64,000 nucleotides of DNA, taken from the NCBI RefSeq assembly GCF_001461695.1, contig NZ_AUTC01000045.1, forward strand, positions 147,987-211,986, given 5' to 3'. Under the pieces are notes generated by a model, which was not told the origin of the DNA, made no database searches, and was given only the letters and a program-made list of their open reading frames with translations. Position numbers and translations under genes: made by a program. This document shows, piece after piece, positions 10,401 through 18,328 of this stretch (position 1 is the stretch's first letter; every line of letters starts with the position of its first letter). Source of the DNA: Sinorhizobium fredii USDA 205 (GTDB lineage: Bacteria; Pseudomonadota; Alphaproteobacteria; Rhizobiales; Rhizobiaceae).

Positions 10401-10746
10401 TCTTCAGGTCCTCGCTGAGGTCCTCGGGATAGCGGAACGGCCAGTGCTCGGCCTCCTCCTCGACGAAGAAGTCGAAGGGATTGTAGACCGTCATGTCGGC
10501 GACGAGATCGACTTCGATCTTCAGTTCCGTCACCGGATCCGGGAAGACATAGCGGGCGAGATAATTGCCGTAGGGGTCTTGCTGCAGGTTGACGAAATGG
10601 TTTTCCGGCGAGACTTTCAGCGAGTGGCTGATGACCTTGGTCTTCGAATGCGCCGCCGGTTTCAACCTGATGATCTGCGGTGAGAGACTTACCGGCCGGT
10701 CATATTTGTAGTGGGTCAGGTGATAGATACTGGCCTTGATCGACAT
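7420..10746 (-). CDS. Transglutaminase-like protein with DUF2126 domain
   Basis: 1108 residues from [19 protein letters not shown], the usual start of this family; a start 14 codons upstream is possible. The N-terminal quarter is a transglutaminase N-domain plus catalytic core, with Cys in [13 protein letters not shown], His in [12 protein letters not shown] and Asp in GLDPTSGLL. The remainder is DUF2126, which contains [20 protein letters not shown] and glutamine-synthetase-like blocks. It is the promoter-proximal gene of a two-gene coupled operon with the ATP-grasp/alpha-E protein. The family is predicted to modify proteins or peptides together with those partners; no member here can be given a substrate. 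The domain call is secure, the role inferred. Confidence 0.92.
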   Translation of the reverse strand: MSIKASIYHLTHYKYDRPVSLSPQIIRLKPAAHSKTKVISHSLKVSPENHFVNLQQDPYGNYLARYVFPDPVTELKIEVDLVADMTVYNPFDFFVEEEAEHWPFRYPEDLSEDLKIYMTPEPAGERLSAFLAGVDRSRQRTVDMVVGLNARLQKEIGYVIRMEPGVQLPEETLGLARGSCRDSSWLLVQILRNLGYAARFVSGYLIQLTPDLKALDGPSGTEHDFTDLHAWAEVYLPGAGWVGLDPTSGLLTGESHIPLAATPHYRNAAPISGGFFGDPNTQSDFAFDMKVARVAEHPRITKPFSDESWEALNALGNEVDRVLVENDVRLTMGGEPTFVSIDDFESDEWNTAAVGPTKREKADALIRRLRERFAPGGFLHYGQGKWYPGESLPRWTFSLYWRRDGLPIWQRPDLIAEERGRKDVAERDAERLLVAIAGELDVAAEMVVPAYEDPAEWVIKEANLPNNVDPSNSKLKDPEERSRLARVFERGLTTPTGYVLPVQAWNSRASGRKWTSEKWRTRRGKIFLVPGDSPVGYRLPLGSLPYIAPSSYPYINPVDPTVRRSDLPDFTEEKGRAQQSRFQPSEEPQTPLPVSRDEIAGSVRTAITVEPRDGRLSVFMPPTTDIEEYLDLIASTERAAAALGLTVHIEGYAPPQDERINVIRVAPDPGVIEVNIHPASTWGECVDITTAIYEEARQSRLGADKFMIDGRHTGTGGGNHVVVGGRNPNDSPFLRRPDLLKSIVLHWQRHPSLSYLFSGLFIGPTSQAPRIDEARHDSLYELEIALAQVPAPGAGRMPPLPWLVDRLFRNLLVDVTGNTHRSEICIDKLFSPDGPTGRLGLIEFRGFEMPPNARMSLAQQLLVRALIARFWKNPVDGSFVRWGTALHDRFMLPHHVWQDFLDVLADLRAHGFDFRPEWFAAQLEFRFPFCGEVEYEEAKLEIRQALEPWHVMGEQGAIGGTVRYVDSSVERLQVKLETGNPDRYIVTCNGRSVPLSKTGTNGIAVAGVRYKAWQPATGLHPVLPVNTPLTFDVYDTWSNRAIGGCVYHVAHPGGRHYETFPVNGNEAEARRLARFEPWGHTTGMYRLRPETPSAEFPLTLDLRRPAGV

Positions 10747-10884
10747 GCAGCGCTTTTTCCCCTCGATGGCGGATCCATCGTCCGCCATTCGAAAGGACTT
10801 TGTGCAATGCGAATAAAGAATGCAAGCCGAAACCAGGCCGGTTCAGGCTTGCTTTGCCGTCTCTGAGGCAACTCTCTCATAGCC

Positions 10885-11919
10885 TCAGACGGGCGGAGGA
10901 TTGATCCGGGCGAAGCCCTCCTGGCGGTAATAGGGGAAGTGGGGGTAGGGCGCCGTCGTCGCGCTCGCTGCGTCGAGGCGGGCGATCTGCTCGGCCGAAA
11001 GAGACCAGCCGACAGCGCCGAGGTTCTGGCGCAATTGTTCCTCGTTGCGCGCGCCGATGATGACGCTCGATACGGTCGGGCGCCGAAGAAGCCAGTTGAT
11101 GGCGATCTGCGGTACGGTCCGGCCGGTTTCCTCCGAGATCTGATCCAGCAAGTCGACGATCTCGTAAAGCCTTTCGTCATCGACGGGCGGGCCGAATGCG
11201 GCCGTGTCGTGCAGCCGGCTTCCCTCCGGCCACGGCTCACCGCGGCGGATCCGGCCGGTCAGCCTCCCCCAGCCGAGCGGGCTCCAGACGAGCGCGCCGA
11301 CGCCCTGGTCGAGGCCGAGCGGCATCAGCTCCCATTCGTAGTCCCGCCCGGCCAGAGAATAGTAGACCTGATTGGCGACGTAGCGCGGATAGCCGTGCCG
11401 GTCGGCAACCGCGAGAGACTTCATCAATTGCCAGCCGGAGAAATTCGAAACGCCGATATAGCGCAGCTTGCCGGCGCGCACGAGCATGTCGAGGGTCGAC
11501 AGCACTTCCTCGATGGGCGTTCCGGCATCGAAGGCATGCAGCTGCATCAGGTCGATATAGTCGGTGCCGAGCCGTTTCAGGGCGGCGTCGACGCCCTTGA
11601 CGAGGCGCGCGCGGGACGAGCCGGCATCGTTCGGCCCGTCGCCGACCGGCAGCGATATCTTAGTCGACAGGAGCACCTCGTCGCGCCGGCCCTTGATCGC
11701 TGCGCCGAGGATTTCCTCGGAAGCGCCATCGGAATAGACATCTGCCGTGTCGAAGAGGTTGACGCCGGCCTCGAGGCAGATGTCGACCAGTCTGCGGGCC
11801 TCCGCTTCCGCCGTCGTGCCCCAGGCACCGAAGAGCGGACCCTTGCCGCCGAAAGTCCCTGCGCCGAAGCTGAGCGCCGGCACCTTCAAACCGGACGAAC
11901 CGAGACGTCGATATTCCAT
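10885..11919 (-). CDS. Aldo/keto reductase family oxidoreductase
   Basis: 344 residues starting at MEYRRLGSSGLKVPALSFGAGTFGG, with AGGAG seven bases upstream (AGGAGTTCGAGGA before ATG). It is an NADPH-dependent (alpha/beta)8 barrel oxidoreductase. Catalytic residues are visible: Asp and Tyr in FDTADVYSDG, Lys in LLSTKISL, and His in DLMQLHAFD. The cofactor end is VIIGARNEEQLRQNLGA. It resembles the general stress/YghZ-like branch rather than sugar-specific reductases. The divergent LysR gene (start 12024) shares its 104-bp promoter region, which makes LysR control likely. The substrate is unknown. Confidence 0.92.
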   Translation of the reverse strand: MEYRRLGSSGLKVPALSFGAGTFGGKGPLFGAWGTTAEAEARRLVDICLEAGVNLFDTADVYSDGASEEILGAAIKGRRDEVLLSTKISLPVGDGPNDAGSSRARLVKGVDAALKRLGTDYIDLMQLHAFDAGTPIEEVLSTLDMLVRAGKLRYIGVSNFSGWQLMKSLAVADRHGYPRYVANQVYYSLAGRDYEWELMPLGLDQGVGALVWSPLGWGRLTGRIRRGEPWPEGSRLHDTAAFGPPVDDERLYEIVDLLDQISEETGRTVPQIAINWLLRRPTVSSVIIGARNEEQLRQNLGAVGWSLSAEQIARLDAASATTAPYPHFPYYRQEGFARINPPPV

Positions 11920-12007
11920 TCCTCGAACTCCTTCGTGATCATTTCCTGCTGTGAGAAAGATGGAGCTAGACGTGTTTTGGATATAGACTGCCGATGGGAA
12001 CATTATC

Positions 12008-12024
12008 TGTGAGTTGAATTCACA
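12008..12024. promoter_or_regulatory. Palindrome overlapping the LysR start (candidate LysR operator)
   Basis: TGTGAGTTGAATTCACA is a 5-7-5 inverted repeat whose last base is the A of the LysR start codon. The spacing fits the T-N11-A style of LysR-type sites. Its position in the divergent aldo-keto reductase/LysR interval suggests autoregulation plus control of the reductase. Confidence 0.5.
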
Positions 12025-12974
12025 TGTCGCGACCCTCGGTCAACCGTTCGGGCGAAATGGAAGTCTTCGTCAAGGCGGTGGAGCTCGGCGGCTTTTCCGC
12101 TGCTGCCCGCCACTTCCGCATGACGCCTTCGGCGGTCAGCAAACTGGTGCTGCGCCTCGAAGAGCGGCTCGGCGTCCGGCTGGTCAATCGCTCGACGCGT
12201 AAGTTGCAGCTTACGCCGGAGGGGCATGCCTTCTACGAACGCACGACGCGGATTCTCGCCGACATCGACGAGGCCGAGCGTTGCGCCTCGGCCGGCGAAA
12301 GCCCGACCGGCCGGGTAAGGCTGAACGTCAACGCCTCCTTCGGCACCCATATATTGATGCCACTGGTGCCGGAATTCCGGGCGCGCTTCCCGGCCGTCAC
12401 GCTCGACATCATCCAGACCGACGCCGTCGTCGACCTGATGGAGGCACGCGCCGACGTGGCGGTCCGGGCGGGGCCGCTGAAGAGCTCGACGCTGATCGCC
12501 CGCAAGCTCGGCGCGACGCGAATGATGATCGTTGCAGCCCCTTCCTATGTCGAGCGGAACGGAATGCCTTCGAGTCTCGATGAATTGCGGGCGCATGACC
12601 GGCTCGGCTTCTGCTATGCCCGCGCGGTCGACGGATGGCCCCTCGGGAAGACGGGCGAAACGGTCGTGCTGCCTGCTTCGGGGACGGTGCAGGTCAGCGA
12701 TGGCGAGGGGCTGCGGCACCTCGCCCTTGCCGGCGCCGGCCTGGCACGGCTTGCCGAGTTCGCGGTGCGCGAAGATATTCGCGCCGGCCGGTTGCTGACG
12801 GTGCTCGAAGACTTGAACCCGGGGGATCGTGAAGACATCCACGCGGTTTTTCTGGGGCAGGGCGGCGCGCTTCCCTCACGCGTGCGTGCGGTTCTCGATT
12901 TTCTCGCCAGCCACGCCCGCGTGAGGCCAATGCTGCCGAACGGCCTCCGGCAGGGGCGGCAGGCGTCGCAATAG
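12024..12974 (+). CDS. LysR-family transcriptional regulator
   Basis: 316 residues. The N-terminal winged helix-turn-helix (MEVFVKAVELGGFSAAARHF, then TPSAVSKLVLRLEERLGVRLVNRSTR) is typical of LysR proteins. It is followed by the linker helix and a substrate-binding-like effector domain from about residue 95 (GRVRLNVNASFGTHILMPLVPEF). It belongs to the DsdC/AaeR-like group that regulates neighbouring oxidoreductases. It is divergent from the aldo-keto reductase gene, its presumed target. A palindrome overlaps its own start codon. It ends just before a bidirectional hairpin. The inducer cannot be read from sequence. Confidence 0.93.
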   Translation: MSRPSVNRSGEMEVFVKAVELGGFSAAARHFRMTPSAVSKLVLRLEERLGVRLVNRSTRKLQLTPEGHAFYERTTRILADIDEAERCASAGESPTGRVRLNVNASFGTHILMPLVPEFRARFPAVTLDIIQTDAVVDLMEARADVAVRAGPLKSSTLIARKLGATRMMIVAAPSYVERNGMPSSLDELRAHDRLGFCYARAVDGWPLGKTGETVVLPASGTVQVSDGEGLRHLALAGAGLARLAEFAVREDIRAGRLLTVLEDLNPGDREDIHAVFLGQGGALPSRVRAVLDFLASHARVRPMLPNGLRQGRQASQ

Positions 12975-12978
12975 GACA

Positions 12979-13002
12979 AAGGCTCGCGATACCGCGAGCC
13001 TT
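12979..13002. terminator. Bidirectional hairpin between convergent LysR and VOC genes
   Basis: The arms AAGGCTCGCG (12979-12988) and CGCGAGCCTT (12993-13002) form a perfect 10-bp stem with a 4-nt loop between two convergent genes. T-rich flanks occur on both sides. Confidence 0.7.
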
Positions 13003-13022
13003 CTGTTCCGATCGACGACGCG

Positions 13023-13787
13023 TCAGCGCTTCGGTGCAACGAGCGCGAAAAGCGCCCCCTGCGGATCGGTGGCTTGGACGATCCAGGCGCCGCCGGGCAC
13101 CTCCATTGGCTCCTGAATGATCTTCGCACCGCCGGACTTGGCGCGGTCGATCGCCGCGTCGAGCGCCTCGACGTTGAAGTAATAGAGCCAGTAGGGTGGC
13201 GCGGGAATTTCCTTCGGCTTGGTCATCATGCCGCCGATCGGTTGACCGTTATGGGCGAAGATCTGGTAAACGCCCATCTCGCCCATATCCATCGCCTGGT
13301 CCTTGGTCCAGCCGAACAGTTTCGAATAGAAGCCGAAGGCGGTGTCGAGGTCGCCGGCCATCAGTTCGTGCCAGCCCACATTGCCGGCGGCCATCTGGTC
13401 CATGGCCGGCGGCGGCTCGCCATCGCCCTTGAAGAGGGCAAAGGCCGCGCCATGCGGGTCGGTGACGATCGCGAAGCGGCCGACGCCGGGGATGTCGTCG
13501 GGCGCGCGGTGGACGGTGCCGCCTGCGGCGGCGAGCTTTTCGGCGGTCGCGTCGACGTCATCGACGGCCACATAGCCGAGCCAGGCCGGCGGCACTTTCA
13601 TCTCGAGTGCGCCGTCGGGCATGGTCATCAGACCGGCCACCTGATGCTCGCCCTTGGAAAAGAGCGCGTAGTCCATGCCGGGCATGCCGGCGTCGCGGGC
13701 GGACCAGCCGACGACACTTTTGTAGAAGGCCTCAGCGGCCTTCGTGTCCGTCGTCATCAGTTCGTACCAGATGAATTTCCCATGCAT
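13023..13787 (-). CDS. Two-domain VOC (glyoxalase/bleomycin-resistance fold) protein
   Basis: 254 residues with a GGGAGAAG ribosome-binding site upstream. Two tandem VOC modules are visible. The first starts MHGKFIWYELMTTDTKAAEAFY and ends RFAIVTDPHGAAFALF. The second starts NVGWHELMAGDLDTAFGFYSKLFGW and ends AWIVQATDPQGALFALV. Each module carries the His/Glu-type positions of the fold, though metal ligands are not obviously complete. Such proteins occur widely as hydroxylase-linked or uncharacterised glyoxalase relatives, and no specific reaction is assigned. The DUF1579 gene lies immediately upstream on the same strand (34 bp), so they may be cotranscribed. Confidence 0.9.
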   Translation of the reverse strand: MHGKFIWYELMTTDTKAAEAFYKSVVGWSARDAGMPGMDYALFSKGEHQVAGLMTMPDGALEMKVPPAWLGYVAVDDVDATAEKLAAAGGTVHRAPDDIPGVGRFAIVTDPHGAAFALFKGDGEPPPAMDQMAAGNVGWHELMAGDLDTAFGFYSKLFGWTKDQAMDMGEMGVYQIFAHNGQPIGGMMTKPKEIPAPPYWLYYFNVEALDAAIDRAKSGGAKIIQEPMEVPGGAWIVQATDPQGALFALVAPKR

Positions 13788-13821
13788 GGTTGCTTCTCCC
13801 GTTGTTGGTGCATGCAGCGTG

Positions 13822-14292
13822 CTATCGCCGGCGGTATTCCGCCTTCATCAGTTCCTTCCAGCTTCCATCTTCCGCCTGGACGCGGGCCGTCAATGTCCTG
13901 TGGTTCGCATCGTTCAGCGTTATTCTGTCCTGGTATTTGGCGAACCTGCCGGGATTCTCGAAATCCGGGCCGTCGCAATTCAGCGCGAGCGTCTTGCCGT
14001 CGTCTTCGATCTCGCCGTCATAGACCCACATATGCGTCATCATGGATCCGACCCATGTACCGACATAGCGGCCGGTCAGCGGATTGAAGCCAAGCGTCAT
14101 CAGCGTCTGGCCGGAATTTCCGTCCGGCATGGTCCCTTGCCCTTCGCAAACGACCCAGAGGCCCTGCATCGAACGGACATTCTCCACCCATGGCGCATTC
14201 GCCTCGCTGCCTGCCGGATCTTCGGACGTGATCGTCCATTCGCCGAGCAGTTGTTCCAGCCAGCGGTGTTCTTCCTGGGGCTCCGCTTTCAC
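13822..14292 (-). CDS. DUF1579 family protein
   Basis: 156 residues from a GTG start with an excellent AGGAGG ribosome-binding site (CAAGGAGGAAAAA before GTG). The sequence shows the DUF1579 pattern: HRWLEQLLGEWTITSE, then RSMQGLWVVCEGQG, then MTLGFNPLTGRYVGTWVGSMMTHMWVYDG. This is a lipocalin-like beta fold whose function is not established. It is followed by the two-domain VOC gene on the same strand. Confidence 0.85.
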   Translation of the reverse strand: MKAEPQEEHRWLEQLLGEWTITSEDPAGSEANAPWVENVRSMQGLWVVCEGQGTMPDGNSGQTLMTLGFNPLTGRYVGTWVGSMMTHMWVYDGEIEDDGKTLALNCDGPDFENPGRFAKYQDRITLNDANHRTLTARVQAEDGSWKELMKAEYRRR

Positions 14293-14593
14293 TTTTTCCT
14301 CCTTGGTTTTTCACCCATGGGCGGTTCTCCGACCCTGGGGCTTTTCGATTGCACAGCCTCGGCCGCCGTGCCCGATGCTACGGGGCACGGAGCGTGAAAT
14401 AGGGCCGGTGGCCGCTAAGTCCATTCCGTCGCATCAGGCGTGCCGTTTCGGGAGTGCTCGGCGCCGTATCCGTTCCTCCTCCCGTGAGGGCCTTCGATCG
14501 ATCTTGTTGGAGCATCGGTCATGACGCAGCTCGAAACTTGCGATGAGGACGTCGAACGAGGGGAAGCATTGTCATTTGCGCTTGACTATTTAC
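14293..14593. other. Intergenic stretch without a supported gene
   Basis: The space between the DUF1579 and first MarR genes holds no coding frame with a credible start. The only clear signal near its right end is the MarR palindrome described separately. Confidence 0.5.
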
Positions 14594-14605
14594 GTTGATA
14601 TCAAC
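14594..14605. promoter_or_regulatory. Perfect palindrome upstream of MarR gene (candidate operator)
   Basis: GTTGATATCAAC is a perfect 12-bp palindrome 11 bp before the start codon at 14617. A TTGACT element at 14582-14587 could be the -35 box, so a bound MarR dimer would block transcription of its own gene. Confidence 0.55.
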
Positions 14606-14616
14606 ATTAGTCGGAC

Positions 14617-15063
14617 ATGTCAAAGCCGCCGCTCATTCCCTTCTCGACCACGATCTTCGTCCGGGACACCTGTCTCTGTCTGCATGTCCAGCGTGCCGCC
14701 CGGGCGCTGGCCCGCCGTTTCGACGAGGCGCTCCGGCCGCTCGACATCACCAACGGACAGTTCTCGCTGATGATGTCGCTCAACCGGCCGGAGCCGCCGA
14801 GCATGAGCGCCGTCGCGTCGCTTCTGGCCATGGATCGCACGACGCTGACGGCGGCGCTGAAACCCTTGGAGCGCCGTGGTCTCTTGGAGACCTTTTCGGA
14901 TCCGCAGGACAGACGGCTGCGCCGCCTGCGCTTGACGGACGTCGGCGAGCGGCTGCTGGCCGACGCCGTGCCGATCTGGAAGCGGACGCATGCAGCGGTC
15001 GATGCGCAGCTCGGCGAGGCCGGCCCCGACCAACTGCGGGCCGATCTTCTCGCGCTTATCTAG
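14617..15063 (+). CDS. MarR-family transcriptional regulator
   Basis: 148 residues. The core winged helix is seen as DITNGQFSLMMSLNRPEPPSMSAVASLLAMDRTTLTAALKPLERRGLLET, followed by the wing DPQDRRLRRLRLTDVGERLL. The N-terminal CLCLHVQRAARALARRFDEAL forms the dimerisation helix with a Cys-x-Cys pair, as in redox-responsive members. A perfect palindrome lies just upstream. The next gene on the other strand is a second MarR protein arranged convergently. Target genes other than its own are not evident. Confidence 0.9.
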   Translation: MSKPPLIPFSTTIFVRDTCLCLHVQRAARALARRFDEALRPLDITNGQFSLMMSLNRPEPPSMSAVASLLAMDRTTLTAALKPLERRGLLETFSDPQDRRLRRLRLTDVGERLLADAVPIWKRTHAAVDAQLGEAGPDQLRADLLALI

Positions 15064-15098
15064 TAGCAACCCGCAACCGTTCCGCCGTTGCGAACTGA

Positions 15099-15560
15099 TC
15101 AGGACGAAGTGCGGCGTTCGCCGACGAGCGCGACGACCTCCGTGATCAGCGCCGTCGCCTGCCGCAGTCGCTCTTCCCCCATCTCGGCGCCAAGTGCATT
15201 CGCCCAGACGGCTTGTCGCGCGGTGATCTCTGCCAGCGCGACCTCTCCCTTTGGCGTGAGTGTCATCAGCTTGGCGCGCTGGTGTGCCGGATTTTGCCGA
15301 TAGGCGAGCAACCCGTCGGCTTCGAGGAGATCGGCAATGCGTTGCACGCCCTGCCGCGCCAGTCCAAGCGCGCGGGCGGCATCGGCAACCGACATCGTCG
15401 CATGTCTCGCGGCGGCCAGCACCTGCCAGCGAGCGCTGGTCTGGCCAGATGGCTGCGCGAGCCTATCTCCTTCAAGGGTCAGATGTCCGGCAAGGCGAAT
15501 GACCGAGATGGCGAATTCGGCGAAAGCATCGCCGGAAGGCGTACGGGGAGGTGAATTCAT
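15099..15560 (-). CDS. MarR-family transcriptional regulator
   Basis: 153 residues. The winged helix-turn-helix is seen as QTSARWQVLAAARHATMSVADAARALGLARQGVQRIADLLEADGLL, followed by NPAHQRAKLMTLTPKGEVAL. It is divergent from the GFA-family gene starting at 15662. Two identical half-site operators (TGACAA-N4-TTGTCA) occupy the shared promoter, one of them two bases before this gene's start codon. That arrangement strongly suggests autorepression and repression of the GFA gene. Confidence 0.92.
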   Translation of the reverse strand: MNSPPRTPSGDAFAEFAISVIRLAGHLTLEGDRLAQPSGQTSARWQVLAAARHATMSVADAARALGLARQGVQRIADLLEADGLLAYRQNPAHQRAKLMTLTPKGEVALAEITARQAVWANALGAEMGEERLRQATALITEVVALVGERRTSS

Positions 15561-15562
15561 AT

Positions 15563-15611
15563 TGACAACATATTGTCATTGCGGATAAAAGATTTTGACA
15601 ATAAGTTGTCA
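15563..15611. promoter_or_regulatory. Pair of MarR operators, TGACAA-N4-TTGTCA
   Basis: Two 16-bp palindromes, 15563-15578 (TGACAACATATTGTCA) and 15596-15611 (TGACAATAAGTTGTCA), share the same half sites. They are centred exactly 33 bp apart, about three helical turns, so two dimers would sit on the same face of the DNA in the divergent MarR/GFA promoter. Confidence 0.8.
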
Positions 15612-15661
15612 TAGTGAGTGATGGTTGGCAAGAGCGACGTTCCAAAACGGGGAGGATTGAG

Positions 15662-16065
15662 ATGAAGATGACCTACAAGGGTAGCTGCCACTGCGGACGG
15701 ATTCGCTACGAGGTCGATGTCGATCTCGAGGCCGGGACCAGTCGATGCAATTGTTCCTACTGCTCGAAAATGCGCTATTGGGGTGCTTCCGTGAAGCCGG
15801 AGGATTTCCGCTCCTCTGCGAAGAGAGCGGTATCGGAGACTATCAGTTCGGCACGATGAGCGGCCATCACCGGTTCTGCATGAATTGCGGCACGGCGCCC
15901 TATGGGCACGGATATGTCGAGGAGATCGGCGGAGCCTTCGTTTCCATCAACATCGCATGCCTGGACGATATCGATCCTGCCGTGCTGGCGACCTTGCCGA
16001 TCCAATATATGGATGGGCTGCACAACAATTGGTGGAATGTTCCGGCCGAGACGAAACACATGTGA
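15662..16065 (+). pseudogene. GFA-family (CENP-V/GFA zinc fold) gene with a one-base frameshift
   Basis: The first frame begins [25 protein letters not shown] and carries [22 protein letters not shown]. The rest of the domain ([32 protein letters not shown] and onward) continues in another frame to the stop at 16063. The join is at about 15811, where loss of one C after the CGC codon explains the shift. The zinc-binding cysteines CxC, CxCxxC and CxxC are all retained across the two frames. GFA proteins are related to glutathione-dependent formaldehyde-activating enzymes; most have unknown substrates. It is either a recent pseudogene or a sequencing error. It is divergent from the MarR gene at 15560. 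Confidence 0.82.
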
Positions 16066-16083
16066 TCTCAAAGCGAAACGAAA

Positions 16084-16113
16084 AGGGCTCCCGCTGCGGC
16101 AGGAGCCTTTTTT
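16084..16113 (+). terminator. Intrinsic terminator after the GFA gene
   Basis: A GGGCTCC/GGAGCC stem followed by six T residues lies 19 bp after the GFA stop. The AAAA run before the stem suggests it also serves convergent ilvD. Confidence 0.8.
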
Positions 16114-16132
16114 GTTGGCGACGTTGCGCCGA

Positions 16133-17971
16133 CTACCGGTCGCCGAGGTCCCGCACGGCGCCGCGGTCGGCGGAGGTCGCGAAGGCGGCATAGGCCTTGA
16201 GCGCCGTCGTCACCCGACGCTTGCGCGGCTCTGCGGGCTCCCAGCCCTTTTCATCCTGCTCGGCGCGGCGGTTGGCAAGCTCGGCTTCCTCGACCCGCAG
16301 GCTGATCGTGCGGTTCGGGATGTCGATGTCGATCATGTCGCCCTCGCGGACGAGCCCGATCGTGCCGCCATTCGCAGCTTCCGGCGAGACATGGCCGATC
16401 GACAGGCCGGAGGTGCCGCCGGAGAAACGGCCGTCGGTGATCAGCGCGCAGGCCTTGCCGAGGCCCTTCGACTTCAGGTAGCTCGTCGGATAGAGCATTT
16501 CCTGCATGCCCGGTCCGCCCTTCGGCCCCTCATAGCGGATGACGACCACGTCGCCGGCCTTGATCTCGTTGCCGAGGATCGCCTTGACCGACGCATCCTG
16601 GCTTTCGAAGACGCGGGCCGGGCCGGAAAACTTCAGGATGCTCTCGTCGACGCCGGCGGTCTTCACGATGCAGCCGTCGAGCGCGATGTTGCCCTTGAGC
16701 ACCGCAAGGCCGCCATCCTTGGAGAAGGGATGCTCGACCGAGCGGATGACGCCCTTTTCGCGGTCGGTGTCGAGGTCGTCCCAGCGCGCCTCCTGGCTGA
16801 AGGCCACCTGGGTCGGGATGCCGCCAGGGGCGGCGCGGAAGAAGTGGCGGACCGTCTCGCTCGTCGTGCGGGTGATGTCCCAGCGGTCGATAGCGTCACT
16901 GATCGTGGCGCTGTGCACGGTCGGGCAATCGCGGTTGATGAGGCCGCCTTTCTCAAGTTCGCCGAGGATCGACATGATGCCGCCGGCGCGGTGCACGTCT
17001 TCCATGTGCACGTCGCTCTTCGCCGGCGCCACTTTCGACAGGCACGGAACCTTGCGTGACAGCCGGTCGATGTCGTCCATGGTGAAATCGATCTCGCCCT
17101 CATGGGCGGCGGCGAGAATGTGCAGAACCGTGTTGGTCGAGCCACCCATGGCGATGTCAAGCGCCATGGCGTTTTCGAATGCCTGCTTGGAGGCGACGTT
17201 GCGTGGCAGCACGCTCTCGTCTTCCTGTTCGTAATAACGGCGGGCGATGTCGACGATCAGGTGGCCGGCTTCGACGAAGAGGCGCTTGCGATCGGCGTGC
17301 GTGGCGAGCGTCGAGCCGTTGCCGGGCAGCGACAGGCCGAGTGCCTCGGTCAGACAGTTCATCGAGTTGGCCGTGAACATGCCGGAGCAGGAGCCGCAGG
17401 TCGGGCAGGCGGAGCGCTCGATGACCTTGACGTCCTCGTCGGAAACGCTGTCGTCGGCGGCCGCGACCATGGCGTCGACGAGGTCGAGCGCGTGCGTCTT
17501 GCCGTGCAGCACGACCTTGCCGGCCTCCATCGGCCCGCCGGAAACGAAGACGGCGGGAATATTGAGGCGCAATGCCGCCATCAGCATGCCGGGGGTGATC
17601 TTGTCGCAGTTCGAGATACAGACCATGGCGTCGGCGCAATGGGCGTTGACCATGTATTCGACGCTGTCGGCGATGATCTCGCGCGACGGCAGCGAATAGA
17701 GCATGCCGTCATGGCCCATGGCGATGCCGTCATCGACGGCGATGGTGTTGAATTCCTTGGCGACGCCGCCGGCCGCCTCGATCTCGCGGGCGACGAGTTG
17801 GCCGAGGTCCTTCAAATGCACGTGGCCGGGCACGAATTGCGTAAACGAGTTCACTACCGCAATGATCGGCTTGCCGAAGTCGCTGTCCTTCATGCCCGTC
17901 GCGCGCCAGAGGCCGCGGGCGCCGGCCATGTTGCGGCCGTGGGTGGTGGTACGGGAGCGATAGGCAGGCAT
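16133..17971 (-). CDS. ilvD: Dihydroxy-acid dehydratase
   Basis: 612 residues starting [27 protein letters not shown], the standard IlvD start; GGAA precedes the ATG. It dehydrates 2,3-dihydroxy-isovalerate and 2,3-dihydroxy-3-methylvalerate in valine/isoleucine synthesis, using an iron-sulfur cluster. Cluster-ligand regions are seen as [14 protein letters not shown] and [18 protein letters not shown], and the Mg2+/Asp region as [12 protein letters not shown]. The C-terminus has [13 protein letters not shown] and GHVSPEAA. Length matches the family (about 615). It is monocistronic here: the GFA gene converges on its 3' end and a 357-bp gap precedes it. Confidence 0.98.
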   Translation of the reverse strand: MPAYRSRTTTHGRNMAGARGLWRATGMKDSDFGKPIIAVVNSFTQFVPGHVHLKDLGQLVAREIEAAGGVAKEFNTIAVDDGIAMGHDGMLYSLPSREIIADSVEYMVNAHCADAMVCISNCDKITPGMLMAALRLNIPAVFVSGGPMEAGKVVLHGKTHALDLVDAMVAAADDSVSDEDVKVIERSACPTCGSCSGMFTANSMNCLTEALGLSLPGNGSTLATHADRKRLFVEAGHLIVDIARRYYEQEDESVLPRNVASKQAFENAMALDIAMGGSTNTVLHILAAAHEGEIDFTMDDIDRLSRKVPCLSKVAPAKSDVHMEDVHRAGGIMSILGELEKGGLINRDCPTVHSATISDAIDRWDITRTTSETVRHFFRAAPGGIPTQVAFSQEARWDDLDTDREKGVIRSVEHPFSKDGGLAVLKGNIALDGCIVKTAGVDESILKFSGPARVFESQDASVKAILGNEIKAGDVVVIRYEGPKGGPGMQEMLYPTSYLKSKGLGKACALITDGRFSGGTSGLSIGHVSPEAANGGTIGLVREGDMIDIDIPNRTISLRVEEAELANRRAEQDEKGWEPAEPRKRRVTTALKAYAAFATSADRGAVRDLGDR

Positions 17972-18328
17972 AACGTGTTCCTTCACGGACGAATATCGAT
18001 ACGCGAATATGGCGATCCTTGAGCGCCGGTCGAGGGGTACTAGCGCAAAATTGCGCGCGCGTCATCTTTCGCGTCAGATTATTTCCGCCCCGCGGATGGT
18101 CCGCGCGCCGGTCATGGAAGCGAGCTTAGCGGGTCGTGGTCGCTTTGCACAGCACTCGAACCCCAGCCCGGAAGTCTGGGTTGCAACGCGGCGCTCTCCA
18201 GCCTGCTCCTCGATCTCCGCCAGGATGGCGCATTGCCAAGCCGGATCAACAAGTCCATTGTTTTTGCAGCATTCACGCCTGTGTAGCGGAGTCCTTCGCT
18301 GCCGGGGGCGTATTGAGGTTCGTCCGCG
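17972..18328. other. Intergenic region between divergent ilvD and cyclase genes
   Basis: 357 bp with no credible coding frame. It must carry the promoters of both divergent genes. No clear palindrome, attenuator leader peptide or T-box-like structure could be recognised by eye. Confidence 0.45.

Noticed and set aside
12008..12024. A CRP-type cAMP receptor site.
   Set aside because: Half sites TGTGA/TCACA are right, but the spacer is seven bases instead of six and the location overlaps a LysR start codon, which fits LysR autoregulation better.
14293..14593. Short open frames between the DUF1579 and MarR genes.
   Set aside because: None has a ribosome-binding site, a family motif or protein-like composition.
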